DNA of 57,257 nucleotides from Virgibacillus halodenitrificans JCM 12304 (GTDB lineage Bacteria; Bacillota; Bacilli; Bacillales; Amphibacillaceae): NCBI RefSeq assembly GCF_001310895.1, contig NZ_BAZS01000028.1, positions 1 to 57,257 of the forward strand, read 5' to 3'. Shown piece by piece: positions 1 to 7,722 of this stretch (position 1 is its first letter; each line of letters starts with the position of its first letter). The notes under the pieces were generated by a model. It saw only the letters and a program-made list of their open reading frames with translations, ran no database searches and was not told where the DNA came from. The position numbers and the translations under genes were made by a program.

Positions 1-100
1 CATACATATTTACAATAAATACTTGATTTTTTCCTAGAAACAATTATAATAATGATTGTCATGAAAAATTCCTAAGTAACTCGGATCAAGTTTGAAATGG

Positions 101-216
101 TCTGGTAGCAATAGCGGAGAGGTCACACCTGTTCTCATGCCGAACACAGAAGTTAAGCTCTCCAGCGCCGATGGTAGTTGGGACTTTGTCCCTGCAAGAG
201 TAGGACGCCGCCAGGC
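101..216 (+). rRNA. rrf: 5S ribosomal RNA
   Basis: This 116-nt stretch carries the hallmarks of Bacillus 5S rRNA: the conserved ACCGAACAC-like loop (here GCCGAACAC), GAAGTTAAGC, GCGCCGATGGTAGT and the closing TAGGACGCCGCCAGG that pairs with the 5' end. It heads the tRNA cluster. The 23S gene would lie upstream of the window, and the first 100 bases are the 23S-5S spacer. Confidence 0.96.
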
Positions 217-252
217 ATATTCAATAAAAAGTTGATCATTATATTGGATTAT

Positions 253-327
253 TCCACAGTAGCTCAGTGGTAGAGCAATCGGCTGTTAACCGATCGGTCG
301 TAGGTTCGAATCCTACCTGTGGAGCCA
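253..327 (+). tRNA. tRNA-Asn (GTT)
   Basis: Cloverleaf with TCCACAG/CTGTGGA acceptor arms, anticodon GTT and T-loop GGTTCGAATCC. The 3' CCA is encoded. Confidence 0.97.
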
Positions 328-329
328 AT

Positions 330-421
330 GGAGAGCTGTCCGAGTGGCCGAAGGAGCACGATTGGAAATCGTGTAGGCCGTTACCGCGGCCTCGAGGGTT
401 CGAATCCCTCGCTCTCCGCCA
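330..421 (+). tRNA. tRNA-Ser (GGA)
   Basis: Class II tRNA with a long variable arm (roughly 373-394), anticodon GGA in a GATTGGAAATC arm, GGAGAGC/GCTCTCC acceptor and encoded CCA. It starts two bases after tRNA-Asn. Confidence 0.97.
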
Positions 422-437
422 CCTTACTTATATTAAT

Positions 438-512
438 GGCCCGTTGGTCAAGCGGTTAAGACACCGCCCTTTCACGGCGGTAACACGGGTTCGAATCCCG
501 TACGGGTCACCA
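438..512 (+). tRNA. tRNA-Glu (TTC)
   Basis: Anticodon TTC in a CCGCCCTTTCACGGCGG arm, T-loop GGTTCGAATCC, encoded CCA. Confidence 0.97.
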
Positions 513-516
513 ACAT

Positions 517-592
517 GGAGGATTAGCTCAGCTGGGAGAGCACCTGCCTTACAAGCAGGGGGTCGCAGGTTCGAGCCCTGCATCCTCCACCA
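517..592 (+). tRNA. tRNA-Val (TAC)
   Basis: Anticodon TAC in a CTGCCTTACAAGCAG arm, GGAGGAT/ATCCTCC acceptor, encoded CCA. Confidence 0.97.
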
Positions 593-613
593 TTAATTTT
601 AAATTATTCACAT

Positions 614-691
<78 letters not shown>

Positions 692-737
692 ATTAATTCA
701 TTGAATGACAATAGCACTTAAGAGTGCAAATTAATAT

Positions 738-814
738 GGTCCGGTAGTTCAGTTGGTTAGAATGCCTGCCTGTCACGCAGGAGGTCGCGGGTTCGAGTCC
801 CGTCCGGACCGCCA
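738..814 (+). tRNA. tRNA-Asp (GTC)
   Basis: Anticodon GTC in a CCTGCCTGTCACGCAGG arm, GGTCCGG/CCGGACC acceptor, encoded CCA. Confidence 0.97.
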
Positions 815-852
815 CTATTATTTAATACCATGTTGGTACTTTACAACTAAAT

Positions 853-928
853 GGCTCGGTAGCTCAGTCGGTAGAGCAAGGGACTGAAAATCCCTGTGTC
901 GGCGGTTCGATTCCGTCCCGAGCCACCA
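853..928 (+). tRNA. tRNA-Phe (GAA)
   Basis: Anticodon GAA in a GGGACTGAAAATCCC arm, GGCTCGG/CCGAGCC acceptor, encoded CCA. Confidence 0.97.
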
Positions 929-949
929 TTTTTTTGTCTTTATAAATAT

Positions 950-1034
950 GGAGGGGTAGCGAAGTGGCTAAACGCGGCGGACTGTAAATCCGCTCCCTCA
1001 GGGTTCGGCAGTTCGAATCTGCCCCCCTCCACCA
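950..1034 (+). tRNA. tRNA-Tyr (GTA)
   Basis: Class II tRNA with a long variable arm, anticodon GTA in a GCGGACTGTAAATCCGC arm, GGAGGGG/CCCCTCC acceptor and encoded CCA. In the comparable Bacillus subtilis cluster a tRNA-Thr normally sits between Phe and Tyr; none is present here. Confidence 0.96.
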
Positions 1035-1056
1035 TTTATCTTTTTAACATATAAGT

Positions 1057-1130
1057 AGGGGTATAGTTTAATGGTAAAACGAAGGTCTCCAAAACCTTTG
1101 ATGTGGGTTCGATTCCTACTACCCCTGCCA
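1057..1130 (+). tRNA. tRNA-Trp (CCA)
   Basis: Anticodon CCA in an AAGGTCTCCAAAACCTT arm, AGGGGTA/TACCCCT acceptor, encoded 3' CCA. Confidence 0.96.
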
Positions 1131-1139
1131 TTTTAATAT

Positions 1140-1213
1140 GGCGGCCGTGGCGAAGTGGTTAACGCACCGGATTGTGGCTCCGGCACGCGTGGGTTCAATC
1201 CCCACCGGTCGCC
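1140..1213 (+). tRNA. tRNA-His (GTG)
   Basis: Anticodon GTG in a CGGATTGTGGCTCCG arm, with the extra 5' G (position 1140) that pairs with discriminator C. The 3' end is not followed by an encoded CCA (CCT instead), so CCA must be added by the nucleotidyltransferase. Confidence 0.95.
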
Positions 1214-1238
1214 CCTTTTAATATTCAATATCTTATAT

Positions 1239-1313
1239 TGGGCTATAGCCAAGCGGTAAGGCATCGGGTTTTGATCCCGTGTATCCTAGGTTCGAATCCT
1301 AGTAGCCCAGCCA
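1239..1313 (+). tRNA. tRNA-Gln (TTG)
   Basis: Anticodon TTG in an ATCGGGTTTTGATCCCGT arm, TGGGCTA/TAGCCCA acceptor, encoded CCA. Confidence 0.96.
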
Positions 1314-1316
1314 ATT

Positions 1317-1391
1317 GCGGAAGTAGTTCAGTGGTAGAACACCACCTTGCCAAGGTGGGGGTCGCGGGTTCGAATCCCGTCTTCCGCTCCA
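1317..1391 (+). tRNA. tRNA-Gly (GCC)
   Basis: Anticodon GCC in a CCACCTTGCCAAGGTGG arm, GCGGAAG/CTTCCGC acceptor, encoded CCA. Confidence 0.97.
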
Positions 1392-1400
1392 ATATATTAT

Positions 1401-1474
<74 letters not shown>

Positions 1475-1481
1475 TGAACAT

Positions 1482-1565
1482 GCCGGTGTGGCGGAATTGG
1501 CAGACGCGCGGGACTCAAAATCCCGTTCCTTCACGGGAGTGTCGGTTCGACCCCGACCACCGGTA
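1482..1565 (+). tRNA. tRNA-Leu (CAA)
   Basis: Class II tRNA with a long variable arm. The anticodon loop CTCAAAA gives anticodon CAA. The acceptor closes with a G1-U72 pair, and the three bases after the discriminator are TCA rather than CCA, so the CCA is not encoded. It is the last tRNA of the cluster. Confidence 0.94.
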
Positions 1566-1581
1566 TCATAGATATAAATAC

Positions 1582-1626
1582 GACGACGTTTTAGCGAAAT
1601 TTATTCGTTAGAGGGTCGTCTTTTTT
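1582..1626 (+). terminator. terminator of the rRNA-tRNA operon
   Basis: GACGAC pairs with GTCGTC, with an inner TTAGCGAAA/TTTATTCGTTA-like pairing, followed by a run of six T. It sits 16 bases after tRNA-Leu. Confidence 0.8.
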
Positions 1627-1987
1627 GCGTTCATATTACGCAGTATGTGTGTGGCTAGTCTCCTGTCCATTTGTAAACAGGGGCTTTTCTTTGAACGAAC
1701 GAAGGGGAGTTTTTTTTTATGGTTAAAAATCGAGATATACAAAGAAATAACTCATAAAACATACATCCGCAAAGGCAATAATTGCATTAGCTCTAGTTGA
1801 TAAATTAAAAGGTTGTTAATTGTAATAAGCGTATTTATATAGAAGAAACGAGGAAACCATCTCTTCGTTTCTAAACTCCTGTCTCTCACAAAATAATTAT
1901 CTTTACTAAACCTTAATTCACAATTTATTGTCAGTTAATAAATGATTGATAGTATTGAGACAAGACTTACTAAAGGAGGAACTTTGT
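1627..1987. other. intergenic region after the tRNA cluster
   Basis: No convincing gene. There is a small imperfect hairpin (CCTGT/ACAGG, about 1662-1681) followed by CTTTTCTTT. At 1701-1708 a GAAGGGGAG-like ribosome site precedes a 12-codon reading frame (1719-1757), which looks like a relic or chance match. The rest is AT-rich. Confidence 0.4.
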
Positions 1988-3085
1988 GTGAAATTTAAAG
2001 CTATTTTTAGTACGATTACACTTGGACTAGCACTCATTTTCACTTTTGGTTTTTCTATGAACGTTGTGGAAGGTAAAACAGACAAGAATCAAAAACTGCA
2101 ATTTAACAGTAACGGGAAATTTAAGATTGTACAGTTTAACGACACGCAGGATGACGAGGATATTGATCCACGAACTGTTGCTTTAATGGAGAAAACTCTA
2201 GATGAAGAAAAACCTGATTTTGTTGTGATTAACGGTGATATGATACAAGGTGATGTAAAAAACAAAAAACAAGTTAAAAAAGCAATAGACAATATTGCGC
2301 AGCCTATGGAAGAACGTGGTGTGAAATGGGCAATTACATTCGGAAATCACGATGAAGATCATACATTTAAGACTGGTATAGATGAAGAAAAGATGCTTGA
2401 TATCTATATGTCATATGAACATAATATGAACCAGCCTGGCCCAAAAGGTGGTACAGGAACCGGCAATAATTCGATTGAAATCAGGAATTCCAAAAACGCA
2501 AAAGCCGCATTTAACATCTGGTTATTCGACAGTGGAAGGTATGCTCCAGATGAAGTAGCAGGTCAAGATTTTAAAGGTTATCAAACCTATGATTGGCTAA
2601 AAACGGATCAAGTCGAGTGGTATTATGAGACGTCAAAAAAACTTGAAAAGAAGAACGGCTATCCAGTTCCATCGCTTGCTTTCATGCATATCCCACTTCC
2701 GGAATTTGAGTATATGTGGTTTGCTCGCCCATACCAGGCTAATCAAGCAAGTCATCAAGAAGCAATAAAAAAGCATAACATAACCGGAGAGAAAAATGAA
2801 TGTGTTTGTACTGGTCCATTTAACAGTGGTATGTTTTCAGCAATGCTAGAACGCGGGGATGTTAAAGGTGTATTCGCCGGCCATGACCATATTAATACAT
2901 ACGTTGGTGATTACTACGGTATTAAGCTTGGTTACGCAGGAAGTACTGGGTTTGGGGCGTATGGCCTTGGTGGCGAGGAAAATAACCGTTTGCGTGGAGC
3001 TCGAGTGTTCACATTGGATGAAAAAGATAAAGATGTATTTGTCGATACACAAATGGTCTTTGCTAGAGATTATGGGATTGAATAA
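1988..3085 (+). CDS. secreted calcineurin-like metallophosphoesterase
   Basis: A 365-residue exported phosphoesterase of the calcineurin-like (purple acid phosphatase/YkuE-type) superfamily, probably acting outside the membrane on phosphomonoesters or diesters; the substrate is not evident. The binuclear metal motifs are visible in order: D-x-Q near the mature N-terminus (FNDTQDD, replacing the usual D-x-H), NGDMIQGD, GNHDED, HIPLPE and GHDHIN. An N-terminal signal peptide of about 30 residues with a hydrophobic core (TLGLALIFTFGF) precedes the domain. The GTG start at 1988 is chosen because AAAGGAGGA lies 7 bases before it; the reading frame extends 14 codons upstream without a ribosome site. 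It is a single-gene unit followed by a terminator. Confidence 0.88.
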   Translation: MKFKAIFSTITLGLALIFTFGFSMNVVEGKTDKNQKLQFNSNGKFKIVQFNDTQDDEDIDPRTVALMEKTLDEEKPDFVVINGDMIQGDVKNKKQVKKAIDNIAQPMEERGVKWAITFGNHDEDHTFKTGIDEEKMLDIYMSYEHNMNQPGPKGGTGTGNNSIEIRNSKNAKAAFNIWLFDSGRYAPDEVAGQDFKGYQTYDWLKTDQVEWYYETSKKLEKKNGYPVPSLAFMHIPLPEFEYMWFARPYQANQASHQEAIKKHNITGEKNECVCTGPFNSGMFSAMLERGDVKGVFAGHDHINTYVGDYYGIKLGYAGSTGFGAYGLGGEENNRLRGARVFTLDEKDKDVFVDTQMVFARDYGIE

Positions 3086-3139
3086 GAGATTCTTGAATAA
3101 ATCTAATTAGATATTAATTGCAAGGTTAATTTTAAAAGT

Positions 3140-3181
3140 AAGAACAGTCCTGATAAGAGATGAATCTGGCTGTTCTTTTTT
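3140..3181 (+). terminator. terminator after the phosphoesterase gene
   Basis: AAGAACAG pairs with CTGTTCTT, followed by TTTTTT. Confidence 0.75.
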
Positions 3182-3542
3182 CTTGTCTTTTCCCTTATGT
3201 TTAGCTTAGAGACGTGTTAGGTACATATTCTGTCCCTTCCCCTATGAAATTGATCTCTTCTTTATTATAACAGGCAAAGAAGAAGACGGAATTTGAAAAA
3301 TCTTGGAATCTTAATTGAAAGAAATCTAGAAATTAATTTGTAATGGAATTAGGTAGTTGGTGAATATGTAAGATATTCTTGACGGATTCTGTCGCTTAAT
3401 TTATTACTAATGAAGGAATACTAGCACAAAACTTTCCTTTCCACATTGCGTTTTATTTTCTATTAAATTTAATCACACATGCTAAAAAATGATAGAATAG
3501 ATATAGAGTTATATATGTATTAGCCTTAGGAGTGAAACAGGA
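3182..3542. other. intergenic region upstream of the DUF4317 gene
   Basis: About 360 AT-rich bases with no recognisable gene or RNA. The promoter of the downstream gene probably lies near 3480-3515 (GATAGAATAGATATAGAGT, then TATATATG), but no clean -35/-10 pair stands out. Confidence 0.4.
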
Positions 3543-4646
3543 TTGAATAAAAAAGATATCGCAAATATTCGTAAACAATTTAAAGTGAATAATGACTTAT
3601 TAAAAATACATGAGATTTTTAATGTATATGTTATGAAGGAATCTAGTGAGATTTATCATTATCAAAGTGTGCCATTTGAGTTACTGGAGGATGAGCAAAA
3701 GGAGCTCTTTTTGGCTAACTTTAAGAAAGTATTGTCTGGGCAAATGGATGAGAAACTATTTGAGTTGAAGTTTCAGCGTGATGTGGAAGATAGTAGCCAG
3801 CTTATTTTACATCAGGGTCTATTAAGTAATGATACAGAGGAATGGAATAACCAAATGCTTCGTCTTGTAGAGAAAATGTTGAAAGACAAGCAATATGAGA
3901 TGGACATTGTCATTACCTTCATTCGTGGTGAATATATGAAGCCGATGAAGCGCAGTAATGAGGAGTCCGAAGAGAATGCAAGAGATGCGGTTTATTCGCA
4001 CTCCTTTATTATGGGAAGTATGAACAAGACACAGGACCCGAAGAAAGAACTGCTGTTTGACTATGTGGAAAAGGAATTCAAATATAATATCGTCGTAGAC
4101 CCAATTATTAATTTGAAGGCACCTATGTCGGGATTCTTATTCCCGTGCTTTTCGGATAGCGCAGCAGATGTCAATCATGTGCTTTACTCAGCAGGAAAAG
4201 CCTATGAGCTGGATTATCATTTCATCGAAGAAGTTTTAAATGCCGAAGAAACAATGACCGCTGAGGATGATAAGGTTGTTTTCGAGGAAATCGTAAAAAA
4301 GGTTGCTGGTGATCAAATCAATACATCTACGCTTTCCAATGTGTATGATGAAATTCATCGGACCATTGAAGAAAATGAAGAGGAAGAGATACCGAAGTTT
4401 GACTATAAGGATGTTGAGCAGGTATTAAGGAGCAGTGGAGTTAAAGATATTGAAACAGAGAAGGTGGAAGAAGCTTTTAAAACGGTCATTGACGATGAAA
4501 AATATGAATTAAAAGCTAGTAGTATTGTACCGAAATACACATCAAAATCTATTAAAATAAAAACAAAGGTAGCGGATATTAAAGTTAGTCCGCAAGACTT
4601 AAGATATGTTCGCCAAGTACACTTCAATGGAAGATCAGCCTTATGA
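3543..4646 (+). CDS. DUF4317 family protein, C-terminus displaced by frameshift
   Basis: A cytoplasmic protein of unknown function that resembles the Firmicutes DUF4317 family along its length (MNKKDIANIRKQFK at the N-terminus, acidic helical middle, YVRQVHFNG near the end). The TTG start at 3543 has a TTAGGAGTG site before it. Translation stops at TGA 4644-4646. The adjacent frame starting at ATG 4643 continues with a sensible family-like tail (MIEVEENTIIEGFE...) for 29 codons to 4732. Inserting one base between the TT and ATG of GCCTTATG would fuse the two into about 396 residues. I read this as a one-base deletion, real or in the assembly, that removes the last 30 or so residues. No operon partner is visible. 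Confidence 0.75.
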   Translation: MNKKDIANIRKQFKVNNDLLKIHEIFNVYVMKESSEIYHYQSVPFELLEDEQKELFLANFKKVLSGQMDEKLFELKFQRDVEDSSQLILHQGLLSNDTEEWNNQMLRLVEKMLKDKQYEMDIVITFIRGEYMKPMKRSNEESEENARDAVYSHSFIMGSMNKTQDPKKELLFDYVEKEFKYNIVVDPIINLKAPMSGFLFPCFSDSAADVNHVLYSAGKAYELDYHFIEEVLNAEETMTAEDDKVVFEEIVKKVAGDQINTSTLSNVYDEIHRTIEENEEEEIPKFDYKDVEQVLRSSGVKDIETEKVEEAFKTVIDDEKYELKASSIVPKYTSKSIKIKTKVADIKVSPQDLRYVRQVHFNGRSAL

Positions 4647-4931
4647 TCGAAGTGGAGGAAAACACGATCATTGAAGGATTTGAGATGATTCCGGAAGCAC
4701 TCGTTCAGAAAGTGGTAGATAAAGAGGAATAGTTTTTTGGATGAAAGGGGAGCGGTAGTAGCTCCTCTCCAGATTATTGCATTATTCATTTTCGTGGAAA
4801 CGCTTGCGGAGTTGGTAGACTACCCTTAAACTATCATTAAAGAGTAGCCATTATGTAAAAAGGGCAGACATTAAATCAGTTGATCTATACAGACAAAAGA
4901 AGCATAAACCTTTTGATGGGGAGGGAATCAC

Positions 4932-6863
4932 TTGAAAAAGAATTTTTTAGATTTGTTGGCAAAAGAATACGATTGTGAAGAAAAAGTAGTAACGGAAATT
5001 ATTAACCTGGAAGCGATTCTCCATCTGCCCAAGGGTACAGAGCACTTTGTCAGTGACTTACATGGAGAATATCAGGCTTTTCAACATGTGCTAAGAAATG
5101 GTTCAGGAAAAGTGAAGGAAAAAATAAGGGATATTTTTGTAGACCAATTGACAGAAGAAGAGATGAACGAATTAGCCACATTGGTTTATTATCCGGAAGA
5201 AAAGCTGCGATTGATTAAAAATAATTTTGCCGATCAACAGAAACTTAATGATTGGTATTCGGAAACGATAGAGTATTTCATAAAATTAATTTCTTACGCT
5301 TCCTCTAAATATACGAGATCAAAGTTACGTAAAGCCTTGCCGGAGCAGTTTGTTTACGTTATTGAAGAACTGCTTTATAAAACGAATGAATATACCAATA
5401 AGAAGTACTATTATAGTCAGATTGTACAACAGATTATTTCCCTCGGGCAGGCAGATAAGCTCATTACCGGACTTGCGTATACGACACAACGATTAATTGT
5501 TGACCATCTTCATGTGGTGGGGGATATTTATGATCGTGGACCAGAACCCGATAAAATTATGGATACACTCATAAACTACCATTCGGTTGATATTCAGTGG
5601 GGGAATCATGATGTGCTTTGGCTGGGGGCATTTTCCGGTTCAAAGGTTTGCCTTGCCAATATCATTCGTATATGTGCCCGTTATGATAATTTGGATATTA
5701 TTGAAGATGCGTATGGTATTAATCTTCGTCCACTTCAAAACCTTGCAGAAAAATACTATGGAGATAATCCGGCATTTCGTCCAAAGCGTAATTCAGATAA
5801 AGAGCTATCCGAACAGGAAGCACTGCAAATTACTAAAATTCATCAAGCCATTGCAATGATTCAATTTAAATTGGAGATGCCTATTATTAAGAGACGTCCT
5901 AATTTTAATATGAAAAGAAGGCTATTGCTGGAGAGAGTGGATTATAAAAACAAGGAAGTCACCATTGATGATAAAACATACCCACTGGAAAACACCTGTT
6001 TTGCTACGGTTAATCCAGACCAGCCTGGAGAATTATTGGCCGAAGAAAAAGAAGTAATTGATAAACTGCTATTCTCTGTGCAGCATTCTGAAAAGCTCGC
6101 TCGTCACATGAAATTTCTGATGAAAAAAGGCAGCCTTTATTTGAAATATAACGGAAATTTATTAATTCATGGCTGTATCCCAGTTGATGAGCAAGGGAAT
6201 ATGGAAGAAATGGGCATCGAAAATAAAACGTATGCAGGGCGCGAATTGCTGGATGTATTTGAACATTATTTACGGAAGGCATTTGCCCATCCTGAAGAAA
6301 CAGATGATTTGGCGACAGATATGGTGTGGTATTTATGGACAGGGGAGCGTTCATCCCTCTTTGGGAAAAGAGAAATGACGACATTTGAGAGGTATTTTAT
6401 CAGCGACAAAACTACACATAAAGAAACAAAAAATCCTTACTATTATTTAAGAGAAGACGAGGATATTTGCCGGAAAATATTAATGGAATTCGGTTTGAAT
6501 CCAGATCAAGGTCATATTATAAATGGCCATACCCCTGTAAAAGAGATTGATGGAGAAAACCCAATTAAAGCAAATGGGAAGATGATCGTCATTGATGGAG
6601 GTTTTTCCAAGGCGTATCAGTCTACAACAGGGATTGCAGGCTACACATTATTATATAACTCCTACGGTATGCAGCTTGTGGCACATCAAAAGTTCACTTC
6701 AAAGGAAGATGTTCTATTGCACGGAACGGATGTCTTATCAGTTAGAAGATTGGTAGATAAAGAGTTAGAAAGAAAGAAAGTTCTAGAAACGAATGTTGGT
6801 GAGGAATTGCTCCAAGAGATCTTCATGTTGAATAGTTTGCTTGAAGATCGTTATATGAAGTGA
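4932..6863 (+). CDS. fbp: fructose-1,6-bisphosphatase, class III
   Basis: Hydrolyses fructose 1,6-bisphosphate to fructose 6-phosphate in gluconeogenesis, in the cytoplasm. This is the Firmicutes class III enzyme, unrelated to E. coli Fbp and built on a metallophosphatase core. Metal-binding motifs are visible: [10 protein letters not shown] near residue 42, [22 protein letters not shown] and INGHTPV. Length is 643 residues, close to the roughly 670 of the B. subtilis enzyme. The start is TTG at 4932 with GGGGAGGG 7-14 bases before it. The gene stands alone and is closed by a strong bidirectional terminator. Confidence 0.95.
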   Translation: MKKNFLDLLAKEYDCEEKVVTEIINLEAILHLPKGTEHFVSDLHGEYQAFQHVLRNGSGKVKEKIRDIFVDQLTEEEMNELATLVYYPEEKLRLIKNNFADQQKLNDWYSETIEYFIKLISYASSKYTRSKLRKALPEQFVYVIEELLYKTNEYTNKKYYYSQIVQQIISLGQADKLITGLAYTTQRLIVDHLHVVGDIYDRGPEPDKIMDTLINYHSVDIQWGNHDVLWLGAFSGSKVCLANIIRICARYDNLDIIEDAYGINLRPLQNLAEKYYGDNPAFRPKRNSDKELSEQEALQITKIHQAIAMIQFKLEMPIIKRRPNFNMKRRLLLERVDYKNKEVTIDDKTYPLENTCFATVNPDQPGELLAEEKEVIDKLLFSVQHSEKLARHMKFLMKKGSLYLKYNGNLLIHGCIPVDEQGNMEEMGIENKTYAGRELLDVFEHYLRKAFAHPEETDDLATDMVWYLWTGERSSLFGKREMTTFERYFISDKTTHKETKNPYYYLREDEDICRKILMEFGLNPDQGHIINGHTPVKEIDGENPIKANGKMIVIDGGFSKAYQSTTGIAGYTLLYNSYGMQLVAHQKFTSKEDVLLHGTDVLSVRRLVDKELERKKVLETNVGEELLQEIFMLNSLLEDRYMK

Positions 6864-6886
6864 AAGCTTTGATGCCATTAATTTAA

Positions 6887-6932
6887 AACAGACTAAAAAA
6901 GAGCCGATTTAATGGCTCTTTTTTAGTCTGTT
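6887..6932. terminator. bidirectional terminator between fbp and the TetR gene
   Basis: AACAGACTAAAAAAGAGCC pairs almost perfectly with GGCTCTTTTTTAGTCTGTT, with A and T runs on both sides, so it can end both fbp (+) and the convergent TetR gene (-). Confidence 0.88.
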
Positions 6933-6995
6933 CTTTGCTTCAGCTCTAGAATTAAGGAAATATGTTGTGTGGATCTGAAATACCGTTGAATAACC

Positions 6996-7565
6996 CTACT
7001 TCAACCCACTCAATCCTTGGTTAACGAGATTTGTAATTAACTGTGCCATTTCCTTGGACGATTTATCCATGCCATTATTTAGCCAAACCTTCATAATTTG
7101 AATACTTCCACTTATAATGAATGAACTTATATATTCAGACATATCATGATCAAGTCGGCTTACCTCCATCCAATTTTTCATAAGAAAATGCTGAGCTACG
7201 TCCATTACTTTTGTTTGAAAAGAGGAATCCTCGTTTATATTAAGCAGAGTCTGGCATTCATCCTGCTTTGAACCAAAGTATTCAATTAATCTCTCCGTCA
7301 TTTGTAAAGATTCGTCCTCACTCTCAAAATCGTATCCGCTTAGATACATATTCAGATCCTCAATCAGTTCTTCCTCGATTTGTTCCAAGAGATCAAACTG
7401 ATCAGCATAATGTGCATAGAAGGTGGAACGGTTAATATCTGCCAGTTCACATACTTCTTTTACTGTAATGGCTGAAATTTGTTTGTTCTGTAATAGTTTC
7501 ATTAGGCTATCCTTTAATACCATGCGGGTATATTTCTTTCTTCTATCCAGCTTTTCGGAAGTCAC
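6996..7565 (-). CDS. TetR family regulator of the adjacent exporter
   Basis: A 189-residue one-component repressor. The N-terminal helix-turn-helix is clear (ISAITVKEVCELADIN, then RSTFYAHYADQFDLLEQIE), with a ligand/dimer domain in the remaining helices. The GTG start (7565) has AGGAGCG in front. It is divergent from the MMPL exporter and shares a 160-base intergenic region with it that contains a perfect 12-bp inverted repeat, so it most likely represses that exporter and itself. The inducer is unknown. Confidence 0.88.
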   Translation of the reverse strand: MTSEKLDRRKKYTRMVLKDSLMKLLQNKQISAITVKEVCELADINRSTFYAHYADQFDLLEQIEEELIEDLNMYLSGYDFESEDESLQMTERLIEYFGSKQDECQTLLNINEDSSFQTKVMDVAQHFLMKNWMEVSRLDHDMSEYISSFIISGSIQIMKVWLNNGMDKSSKEMAQLITNLVNQGLSGLK

Positions 7566-7590
7566 GGTGAATCGCTCCTAAAAATTTTAT

Positions 7591-7627
7591 TGTATTCCAA
7601 CACAATAACCGATCATGTTGGAATACA
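7591..7627. promoter_or_regulatory. probable TetR operator (perfect inverted repeat)
   Basis: TGTATTCCAACA (7591-7602) and TGTTGGAATACA (7616-7627) are exact reverse complements separated by 13 bases. They sit between the divergent TetR gene and the exporter, just upstream of its -35 element. A second, shorter GTTGT/ACAAC repeat lies at about 7650-7663 over the promoter. Confidence 0.75.
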
Positions 7628-7650
7628 TACGTATTTTATAAAACTGTTTG

Positions 7651-7679
7651 TTGTAAAAACAACACGGTGTTTATATAAT
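7651..7679 (+). promoter_or_regulatory. sigma-A type promoter of the MMPL exporter
   Basis: TTGTAA at 7651-7656, a 17-base spacer, and a perfect TATAAT at 7674-7679. It lies 44 bases before the exporter's apparent start and next to the TetR operator. Confidence 0.6.
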
Positions 7680-7722
7680 GATATAGTGGAATTTTTCAAA
7701 ATGCAAGAGAGGGTGAACCATA

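Noticed and set aside
267-596. Open frames running through the tRNA cluster (also 1172-1477 and 1299-1481)
   Set aside because: They are translations of tRNA genes with no ribosome site.
4740-4770. Hairpin GGGGAGC/GCTCCTC after the DUF4317 gene as a terminator
   Set aside because: It has no T run on the right side, so it was not listed as a feature.
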